Shown here: one piece after another, positions 6,301 to 11,409 of the stretch
Layout of the letters: every line of letters begins with the position of its first letter
Numbering within the stretch: the first letter of the stretch is position 1
Assembly: GCA_022600215.1 (NCBI GenBank)
Contig: JAHZKV010000082.1
Location: 1-11,409 of the forward strand
Direction of reading: 5' to 3'
DNA length: 11,409 bases
Source of the DNA: a bacterium
GTDB lineage: Bacteria > Chlamydiota > Chlamydiia > Chlamydiales > 2-12-FULL-49-11
Notes under the pieces: model-generated
The model's input: only the letters and a program-made list of their open reading frames with translations
Database searches by the model: none
Told to the model about the DNA's origin: nothing
Position numbers and translations under genes: made by a program

Positions 6301-8517
6301 ATGCTCTTCTATCCCACCTTGTTTTTTTATAATGCATCTTCCAAAAGAGTCATACTCGTACTCAACCTTCCCTCCCTGTGGATAACAGATCTCTATCACA
6401 TTTCCACTATGGTCATAGGTGTTTGATACTGCTTCCCCATCGCTGAAGATAGTAGTTAATAACCTGCCACAAAGATCATAAGAAAAAGTAGTTTCATTTC
6501 CCAAAGGAGAAATTTCCCGTATTTTATTGCCACACCCATCATACTCATATTCCCAAGTAGGCAAAAAATACTCTCCCTCTATCTCCACCTCAGGAAGCAC
6601 CTTTTTAATACATCGATCAAATTCATCATATTCATAAGCAGTTTTTGCCCCTTTGTAATTGATTTCTTCTATCAAATTACCTTTTTCATCGTAGACATTT
6701 TTACTTTCCTTCTTACAAAACTTGCAACTTAGCACTTGATCTTGCTGGTTATAGGTGAATTTTTTACGGGGGGCGCCAGGCTCTTTTGTGCTTTTCAAAT
6801 TTCCAAAAGAATCATATGAATAAGTGCTCTCAGCACCAAGAGGAGAGATTTTTTTCACCATCCTCCCTTCTTGATCATACTCATATTGAATAGCCCCAAA
6901 CTCTGTGGATTCTTTTGTTAGTTGCTTTTCGCTATCGTACTCGTAATAGACAGGGCATAAACCATCATCTTTTTCCACAATCATTTTCGTCTGTGGGTCA
7001 CGAATATATCTTTCTACTTTGCATTGATCACCTGCAACTACTCTTTTTTCTAGTAATAAATAGTCCTCATCATAAACAAAATACTCCTTCACATCGCCTA
7101 CACTCTTACAAGAGAGTAAATCTGTCCCTTCCACATATTCATAAGTAATGGTTTGATCTTCTGTTTTTTCCTCTACACACAAATGATTTTCATTATATCG
7201 ATACCATTTGAATGAGCTTTTTTTCTCATCAGTAACAGTTTCTTTAATTACATGGTGGTGTTTATCATATTCAAATAGCTCAGAGCGAACTAGCTCTTCT
7301 CCATCATATAAGTGTTTTGCTACTAAATGCTCTCCTTTCCATTCAAACTTTTGCGTCGTATATACATTACCTTGCATATCAGAACTTTGAATTTTATCTA
7401 GCCCTTCTTTTTTATAAAAATACTTGGTAACGATCCTATTTTGATCAATAAAGGTAGTACAGCCATCTTCATAAGAAAAAAATCCCATTTTCTTTCCTTT
7501 CTTATATACCTCTTTAATCTTACCTCGATCATAGTACGATCTTCTCTCCCCCTTCTTTTCTTCGGGATAGTAATATTCAACTGCTATTAACTCTTTTCCA
7601 AGCTTTACCCCTTTAAACCACTGCCTACCTGCACTAAAATGATCATGATAGAGAAACTCTGTTTCAAGCCCGCTATCCTTTCGGCAAGTGCTTGGATAAA
7701 AAAGCTTATTCATCATGTATCCAGAATAGACAAACGTTTTTCCATCACTTGTCTCTACCTTCAAGTCATAGTTATAGCTCCTCTTATAACCATTTTCTAA
7801 TCGCAAGCTCCAATCTCTATCTTCCAAAGAAACTTTCATCCAAGAAAAAATAATGCCAGAGCTAGGGCCTACTTTTTTTATCTTAACACTTTTATCTCCA
7901 TACTCAAAAAGGGTTACCTCCCCATTTGCAGCAACTTCTTTTTCCAAGCGATACCGATAACCAAGCTTCCAAAAATAACCGTGAAATTTATCCCCAGAAT
8001 CACGACTTTTTCCATTTTTGATATAGTATCTAATCGTCCCATCCGCAAACCGTAAGATTGCTTTTTTTTCTCGTCGATAGATGGTTAATTTATTATTCTT
8101 TGGATTATTTCGATATCCAATGACAGAAGATCTCTTCTCACCTTTCGATGCATATGCATCACCATAAGCAAGCTCTACCTCATTCCTTTTTCCCTTTACA
8201 CGATGATAGGTTGTCTTTCCTCTATTACTCTCATAGATATAAGCCTCATAGTCACCCCTATCTCTATTTAAATACAAATATAGATGAGGATACACTCCAT
8301 GTCTTTCCATATAACGACTAAACATGTCTTCTGCATGTTGATTATCATAGTAGTACTGGCTCCTCACAAGGGATAAGGGCTTTGCCCCTTTCACCGTATG
8401 ATCTGCTATCAAATACTGAAAATGTCCAGTAAGCACATCTACATTATGAACTATTGTAGAATCACTAAAAAGTAAGACTGGGAATAAAACCAAGAATAGT
8501 CGTTTAAAACAAACCAT
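3361..8517 (-). CDS. Secreted RHS/YD-repeat protein with hydrolase-like C-terminal tip
   Basis: 1718 residues. A signal peptide is likely (K5 R6, hydrophobic 7-17). VDVLTG (26-31) and KPLSLVRSQYY (46-56) match the entry motif of RHS proteins (DUF6531-like). YD repeats of the form Y-x-Y-D-x-x-G-R run from about 430 to 1256. The RHS core (HDLQGN at 1294, RFYDPGLKRWLTPDPAG at 1348-1364) ends at DLFGL (1384-1388). RHS shells normally enclose the C-terminal effector and cut it off here. The variable tail (1389-1718) has VYNETGG (1521-1527), a serine elbow AHSEGA (S1576), LIGSPTP (around 1607), YYSKED (D1628) and DHSFLGS (H1687). I read these as a possible alpha/beta-hydrolase with a Ser-Asp-His triad (inference), perhaps a lipase or esterase toxin or a host-directed effector. 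The ribosome binding site AAAGGG is inside a hairpin. The MORN gene overlaps its 3' end. Confidence 0.96.
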   Translation of the reverse strand: MVCFKRLFLVLFPVLLFSDSTIVHNVDVLTGHFQYLIADHTVKGAKPLSLVRSQYYYDNQHAEDMFSRYMERHGVYPHLYLYLNRDRGDYEAYIYESNRGKTTYHRVKGKRNEVELAYGDAYASKGEKRSSVIGYRNNPKNNKLTIYRREKKAILRFADGTIRYYIKNGKSRDSGDKFHGYFWKLGYRYRLEKEVAANGEVTLFEYGDKSVKIKKVGPSSGIIFSWMKVSLEDRDWSLRLENGYKRSYNYDLKVETSDGKTFVYSGYMMNKLFYPSTCRKDSGLETEFLYHDHFSAGRQWFKGVKLGKELIAVEYYYPEEKKGERRSYYDRGKIKEVYKKGKKMGFFSYEDGCTTFIDQNRIVTKYFYKKEGLDKIQSSDMQGNVYTTQKFEWKGEHLVAKHLYDGEELVRSELFEYDKHHHVIKETVTDEKKSSFKWYRYNENHLCVEEKTEDQTITYEYVEGTDLLSCKSVGDVKEYFVYDEDYLLLEKRVVAGDQCKVERYIRDPQTKMIVEKDDGLCPVYYEYDSEKQLTKESTEFGAIQYEYDQEGRMVKKISPLGAESTYSYDSFGNLKSTKEPGAPRKKFTYNQQDQVLSCKFCKKESKNVYDEKGNLIEEINYKGAKTAYEYDEFDRCIKKVLPEVEIEGEYFLPTWEYEYDGCGNKIREISPLGNETTFSYDLCGRLLTTIFSDGEAVSNTYDHSGNVIEICYPQGGKVEYEYDSFGRCIIKKQGGIEEHWKYKGLLLDSYIDARGLTTYYYYDQHGRKIKEESEGRIKSYSYDKMGNLCKIEEMDVEAVESFDIEGRVIESSANGFHQTKYFYEEGGRKSKVVKTTSQGDAIDRFFYDKEGRLVKHVDPFGGELVYQYEDYATTKIDPLGNKEVQYFDSHDRLVCLEKLSSEGEVLFCEKNYYDLDGNVIKKVTQDLELEFFYDCMGRKIKQVESGGKETSFHYNGKGLLVAKTLPNGIELYYEYDALDRNVSMRSSDGSIDYVYVYEHLDLVEVKDVKAQKSLLRKYSRFGELIEEKGFFGRKTGWEYDLFGRKKALYLPDQSSIHYTYEKSSMVLVSRKNLEGETLYTHRYVTFDPNQHVEEEELPLNLGRVYSERDLMERPTLLHTPFHKIELSFNANHSVTKKCNSLLEDKEFDYDALSQLTKEGEEQYSFDALGNSEEFEINELNQIVASEDEVFTYDANGNLLSRKGIEYAYDALDRLVRISYECGRVVQFTYDPLSRLVAKEDSEKIYYLYDGASEIGTLSTSGAITQLKVLGLGVSGDIGAAIALELDGEVFIPIHDLQGNVLGIVNGEKEVVERYLMNAFGEESCKEYRNPWRFSSKRFEEGMYYFGMRFYDPGLKRWLTPDPAGFVDGRNLYLFNLNSPLNRLDLFGLASDAFYVTIPRYKNSKMSYAPYKHPPINSSIWPMPEISSPIAHKGTGHVGGRDMKMMIKLPNNYGHRITDVDRERGYYNAYDDVGSIFKAVGDKKTAAGVLVHNGMLHTEKDFTKVCMSVIDKAPKNSLTVGVYNETGGLSDLLRVGMGHFLGQENVAAKNLRAVQISLANMMEEYAPKSHMESIAHSEGAQNHKLSYDGMSDHEKESFEDHFRLHLIGSPTPFPNKYSLSATNYYSKEDCATNGKAGYLLGAAMGRTSGVAMNALTSIFLQRREKNHNIVWVNAISSSSERNLRFIDHSFLGSTYQGVTKSIIEDTIKNRGLYEYNMHR

Positions 8518-8548
8518 ATAAGCCCTTTAGGTTTTTTAAAGGGCTTAT
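8518..8548 (-). promoter_or_regulatory. Hairpin covering the RHS ribosome binding site
   Basis: On the minus strand ATAAGCCCTTTA pairs perfectly with TAAAGGGCTTAT around a 7-base AAAAACC loop. The second arm ends exactly where the ATG begins and contains AAAGGG, the only Shine-Dalgarno sequence for the RHS gene, 5 bases before the ATG. Folding would block initiation. It could be a translational switch (thermal, protein- or RNA-mediated). Alternatively it may be a terminator or attenuator, since TTTGTTTT follows a few bases into the coding sequence. Confidence 0.5.
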
Positions 8549-8577
8549 TTATAAAGCTAATGGATTATTTTATGCAA
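8548..8577 (-). promoter_or_regulatory. Candidate promoter of the RHS-MORN operon
   Basis: On the minus strand TTGCAT (8572-8577) is followed after 18 bases by TATAAA (8548-8553). Initiation about 7 bases later (near 8541) would make the mRNA start with the inner part of the ribosome-binding-site hairpin. The match is moderate in AT-rich DNA. Confidence 0.35.
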
Positions 8578-8607
8578 TAAAAGAATACTAATAGATCTTC
8601 TATTAGT
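8576..8607 (-). terminator. Terminator of the symporter copy 2-cupin operon
   Basis: On the minus strand ACTAATAGA pairs with TCTATTAGT around an AGA loop (8587-8607, perfect 9-bp stem), followed by ATTCTTTTATT (8576-8586). The stem is AT-rich, so efficiency may be modest. A smaller hairpin (AGCTTT/AAAGCT, 8616-8629) directly follows the cupin stop codon. Confidence 0.5.
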
Positions 8608-8630
8608 GGAACTTTAGCTTTTCAAAGCTC

Positions 8631-8993
8631 TTAAATCCACTCCGGTGCTTCAACACGTTTTTCTGAGTCTACGTTCCCTGTGTTAATCACCTCTTTCTTC
8701 TCAAAGAGCAATACACATGCCTCTTCCTTTGCATATGGCAGGTGTTCCACCCCTCTTGGCATAATAAAGAACTCCCCTTCTTTTAAAAGGATCTCTCTAT
8801 CTCTCATCTTGATAGATAATTCTCCGCTAATAACTAAAAAGAATTCATCTTCATTTTCGTGCTGATGCCAAACAAATTCTCCTTTTGCTTTGAAAATTTT
8901 CACATAAGAATCATTAATTTCCCCAATAATTTTAGGGGTCCAAGTTTCACTAAACAAAGATAACTTATCTTTTATATTCACTTTTTCATTCAT
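8631..8993 (-). CDS. Small single-domain cupin protein
   Basis: 120 residues forming one conserved beta-barrel cupin. Motif 1 is G38...H43-x-H45...E50 followed by G57. Motif 2 is G73...P79-x-G81-x-x-H84. H43, H45, E50 and H84 are the standard metal ligands and are all present, so a metal-binding cupin is expected; the usual Asn after motif 2 is Ala88. The fold is that of mannose-6-phosphate-isomerase-like cupins of unknown substrate. There is no signal peptide, so it is cytoplasmic. AAGGAG lies 5 bases before the ATG. The gene starts 14 bases after the symporter copy 2 stop codon, so the two are almost certainly co-transcribed. It could be an enzyme or a small-molecule sensor linked to the transported amino acid; the sequence does not tell which. 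The tail after about residue 100 is polar and may be flexible. Confidence 0.92.
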   Translation of the reverse strand: MNEKVNIKDKLSLFSETWTPKIIGEINDSYVKIFKAKGEFVWHQHENEDEFFLVISGELSIKMRDREILLKEGEFFIMPRGVEHLPYAKEEACVLLFEKKEVINTGNVDSEKRVEAPEWI

Positions 8994-9007
8994 TATAACT
9001 CCTTATG

Positions 9008-10375
9008 CTATTGTTTTAACTTTTCTTGGGAAAGGATTCCTTCAAAGAGTTTTGTTTCGCGTGCAACAACTCCAGAAAGGAAGAGGATTCCGATGAGATT
9101 GGGAAAGGCCATTAATCCATTCATGATATTTGAAAATTTCCATACCACAGAGAGGTTCAAGATGGCCCCAAGGAAGACGGCAAAAATAAAAATGCAGCGA
9201 TAATATCGAATGGACTTTTCTCCAAATAGGTATTCCACGGAGCGTTCTCCGTAGTACGACCAACTAAGAATCGTAGAATATCCAAATGGGATGATAGCAA
9301 GAGCCACCATCAATCCTCCGTAAGGGAAGACTGAATCAAAAGCAGCAAGAGCTAGTGCAGGACCATCTAACGGAGCGCCTCCAGCGCCTACTCTACCTAG
9401 CACGCCAGTAGTGGCGATAGCAAGACCTGTAAGCGTACATACAATTCCCGTAGTAATAAACACAGAGGACATGGAGACCAGTGCTTGTCTTCCAGGAGAG
9501 TCACTTTTTGCAGCGGCGGCAGCGATAGAGGAGCTTCCCATACCAGCTTCTGAAGAAAATACTCCACGAGAGATACCCCATTGCAATGCCATCATAAAGG
9601 TAGATCCTACAAAACCACCAGTTGCCGCCTGTCCAGTAAATGCTGTTTTAAAAATCATCGCAAATGCTGCAGGTACAGCGGTAATATTGGAGAGCACTAC
9701 CATTAAGCTAATGACAAAGTAGAATGCTGCCATAGCAGGAACAAGCACTCCAACAACCTTACCAATACTTTTAATTCCTCCCACTAGAGGAAAAGCAGCA
9801 AATACAGCAAGCAAGACTCCTGTAATCACTGGAGAAATAGAAAAGGTATCAAATACAGCAATAGCAACTGAATTAGACTGCACCATACTTCCTATACCGA
9901 AAGAGCAACCAATTGCAAAAATAGCAAAGAGAACACCCAGCCATTTAATACCGAGTCCTTTTTCAAGGTAATACATAGGACCACCGCACATTTCTCCTGC
10001 GCCATCTACCTGTCGATACTTAATAGCCAAGATAGCCTCAGCATATTTTGTGGCCATTCCAAAAAAAGCTGCTACCCACATCCAAAACAAGGATCCCAAG
10101 CCACCAATAGCAAGACCTGTTGCAATACCAGTAATACTACCAATACCAATCGTTCCAGCAAGGGCTGCCATCAATGCTTGAAAATGAGAGATATCTCCCT
10201 CCGCTTTCCCATCATCGCGGGTAAAGGCAAGCTTATGAGCATAGATCAAATGCCTTAACTGCACACCCTTTGTGCGGACGGTAAGTAAAATACCTACTAC
10301 TAACATTAAAATTAGCAGCGGAGGTCCCCACACCATCTTCTCTATTTGTCCTAAAATATGATCAAGCGATTCCAT
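9008..10375 (-). CDS. Sodium:alanine/glycine symporter, AGCS family (copy 2)
   Basis: 455 residues, collinear without gaps with the copy at 865-2235 and about 70% identical by hand count, including 35 identical residues at 293-327. Signatures: VWGPPLL (15-21), GGLGSLFWMW (91-100), GMATKYAE (106-113), GGPMYYLE (131-138), GVFSSEAGMGSSSIAAAAAK (271-290) and YYGERSVEYLFG (374-385). Like copy 1 it has GIGSITG (77-83) instead of the usual GTGNIAG. It also has IGSMVQ where copy 1 keeps the usual GNMVQ (Ser163 for Asn163), so its substrate or ion handling may differ. It should be a Na+-coupled importer of small neutral amino acids in the inner membrane. There is no Shine-Dalgarno sequence within normal range; a -10-like box ends 7 bases before the ATG. 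It leads an operon with the cupin 14 bases downstream. Confidence 0.95.
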   Translation of the reverse strand: MESLDHILGQIEKMVWGPPLLILMLVVGILLTVRTKGVQLRHLIYAHKLAFTRDDGKAEGDISHFQALMAALAGTIGIGSITGIATGLAIGGLGSLFWMWVAAFFGMATKYAEAILAIKYRQVDGAGEMCGGPMYYLEKGLGIKWLGVLFAIFAIGCSFGIGSMVQSNSVAIAVFDTFSISPVITGVLLAVFAAFPLVGGIKSIGKVVGVLVPAMAAFYFVISLMVVLSNITAVPAAFAMIFKTAFTGQAATGGFVGSTFMMALQWGISRGVFSSEAGMGSSSIAAAAAKSDSPGRQALVSMSSVFITTGIVCTLTGLAIATTGVLGRVGAGGAPLDGPALALAAFDSVFPYGGLMVALAIIPFGYSTILSWSYYGERSVEYLFGEKSIRYYRCIFIFAVFLGAILNLSVVWKFSNIMNGLMAFPNLIGILFLSGVVARETKLFEGILSQEKLKQ

Positions 10376-10382
10376 AGGGAAG

Positions 10383-10411
10383 AGTATACCCCAAAAATAG
10401 GAGAAAATCTA
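10383..10411 (-). promoter_or_regulatory. Promoter of symporter copy 2, leaderless type
   Basis: On the minus strand TAGATT (10406-10411) is followed after 17 bases by TATACT (10383-10388), preceded by GGGG. The -10 ends 7 bases before the ATG, so transcription could start at or next to the start codon. The -35 overlaps the stop codon of the glycosyltransferase gene. The layout copies that of the paralogue at 2245-2273. Confidence 0.45.
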
Positions 10412-11409
10412 GTGTAAATTTTTTCTACGAGCATCCCCATAAGGAAAGTGATAAAGCTCTTTATACATGGCTATATTATTTTCATTTTCTAACCAATGCT
10501 TATCTACTATTTCCCTTCCTTTCAAAGATTCTTTTACATAGACCTCTTCAGAAGCAAGAGTCTCTCTAATTTTTTCTAGTAGATCATCGCCCCCAGTAAA
10601 ACGAATAGGAGCCTCCTCATAAGGAGTCAAATCCTGACAAGCAATAGGCAAACCGTGTGCACTTGCTTCTAGCAGCTTAATATTACTTTTTCCCCGATTA
10701 TATATATTATCTGCAAGAGGAGCAATCATCATATTTCCTTCTAATGTGGAAATAAGTTTTGGAAGAGCTCCCACAGGCTGCCATGGATAGTACTCCATAT
10801 CCCCTGACTGAATATACTTTTTAAAGCGCAAAGGGCAAGCGGCTACAAAAATCCACTTAAACTCTTTATGCGTCTTCTCTATCATTTCACATACACTTTC
10901 AAAGTCATCTTTTCCCCTGCTTTCTCCCGCAGAAAGGTCGATATGGCCCGGGGAGCCTGCATAGATAATACGTGGACGCTTCTTATGTTTTCGATAGTTT
11001 CGTACCACATTCTCTGGGCTATAAAAATGTCCTGCCCAAAAATAGGGTATCTTATTAGGTACAACGGTGATATTTTTTTGCTCTGTCTCTTTCAAATAGT
11101 ATTCTTTCAAATATGGCGTCGATACCGTCATCTCATCGCAAAGGTTCATCAACTCTCTAGTATAATTTTCCTCCGCATACATCTCCGGTTCGCTCTTTGT
11201 AGGATGATATTTTGGTACTGCATCAAAAAACATTGCATCGTCCACATCATAAATCATACGAAAATTTCGTTGCTTTTTTAGCTCAGCAATGCGACGTATA
11301 TACTCTGTTTGGGTTTTATTCCCACATCGTTGAAAAACTACGACGTTAGAAGAAAGATAAGGAAAAGAATCTTTAGCAAAAGATGGCAATACGCTATAGC
11401 TCATTTCTC
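10409..11409 (-). CDS. Glycosyltransferase, GT4/GT-B type, N-terminus beyond the right edge
   Basis: The frame is open to the window edge. The first ATG in the window is at 11404, but the codon before it (GAA) is also open. The protein starts in the middle of the expected N-terminal Rossmann domain (NVVVFQRCGN at 20-29), so about 50 or more residues are probably missing. Counting from that ATG, visible features are IYDVDDAMF (51-59), VSTPYLKEYY (94-103), VVPNKI (114-119), the C-domain opening RIIYAGSPGH (145-154), and the donor-site region from IAPLADN (227-233) through KLLEASAHGLPIACQD (243-258) with the nucleotide-sugar-binding glutamate at 246. GT4 enzymes move a sugar from a nucleotide-sugar to a cell-surface or other acceptor in the cytoplasm. 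The acceptor cannot be told here. It ends 33 bases before symporter copy 2, which seems to have its own promoter. Confidence 0.85.
   Translation of the reverse strand, partial: EMSYSVLPSFAKDSFPYLSSNVVVFQRCGNKTQTEYIRRIAELKKQRNFRMIYDVDDAMFFDAVPKYHPTKSEPEMYAEENYTRELMNLCDEMTVSTPYLKEYYLKETEQKNITVVPNKIPYFWAGHFYSPENVVRNYRKHKKRPRIIYAGSPGHIDLSAGESRGKDDFESVCEMIEKTHKEFKWIFVAACPLRFKKYIQSGDMEYYPWQPVGALPKLISTLEGNMMIAPLADNIYNRGKSNIKLLEASAHGLPIACQDLTPYEEAPIRFTGGDDLLEKIRETLASEEVYVKESLKGREIVDKHWLENENNIAMYKELYHFPYGDARRKNLH

Noticed and set aside
4030..7390. Several plus-strand frames of 60-120 codons opposite the RHS gene
   Set aside because: The RHS frame is continuous with regular YD repeats across all of them; the antisense products look like random composition.
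9411..9722. 103-codon plus-strand frame opposite symporter copy 2
   Set aside because: Same antisense frame type as in copy 1, produced by the conserved symporter codons; no independent coding signal.
1..11409. CRISPR array, insertion sequence, rRNA or tRNA genes
   Set aside because: I saw no regularly spaced repeats apart from protein-level YD repeats, no transposase, and no RNA gene structure on either strand.

Overview
The window is AT-rich bacterial chromosome with dense gene packing and Shine-Dalgarno sequences of the AGGAG/GGGAG type. My best guess is an amoeba-associated member of the Chlamydiota (Simkania- or Parachlamydia-like). The reasons are two AgcS/DagA-type alanine/glycine symporter paralogues, and a long secreted RHS/YD-repeat protein whose C-terminus resembles, from memory, hydrolase-like tails of chlamydial RHS proteins, followed by a MORN-type partner. 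This assignment rests on protein style only; there is no rRNA or other marker here.

Layout. Positions 1-860 hold three short genes of unknown function: one truncated by the left edge on the minus strand (starts at 82) and two on the plus strand (285-518 and 696-860). A near-identical 12-base element, TTATGGTRTAAT, sits upstream of each in matching orientation and reads as an extended -10 promoter. The first two copies form a perfect inverted repeat between divergent genes. Intergenic 83-284 holds the two divergent promoters. Intergenic 519-695 holds the third promoter and a weak hairpin; I see no gene in either.

From 865 to the right edge everything is on the minus strand. In transcription order: a partial GT4-like glycosyltransferase (right edge to 10409), an AGCS symporter (10375-9008), a small cupin (8993-8631) in operon with it, a likely terminator, a 1718-residue secreted RHS protein (8517-3361), a MORN-repeat protein overlapping it by 23 bases (3383-2277), and a second AGCS symporter (2235-865) whose 3' end meets the third small gene tail to tail with a 4-base gap.

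Functional reading. The two symporters are gap-free paralogues over almost their full length, about 70% identical by hand count, and their upstream regions share a promoter lying almost on top of the start codon. They probably import alanine or glycine with Na+, which suits an intracellular bacterium living on host amino acids. Between them sits the RHS/MORN pair, which looks like a polymorphic toxin or secreted effector with a candidate serine-hydrolase tip and a translationally coupled partner. The RHS start is preceded by a perfect 12-bp hairpin that buries its Shine-Dalgarno sequence, so its translation may be controlled. The toxin, immunity and regulatory roles are inference.
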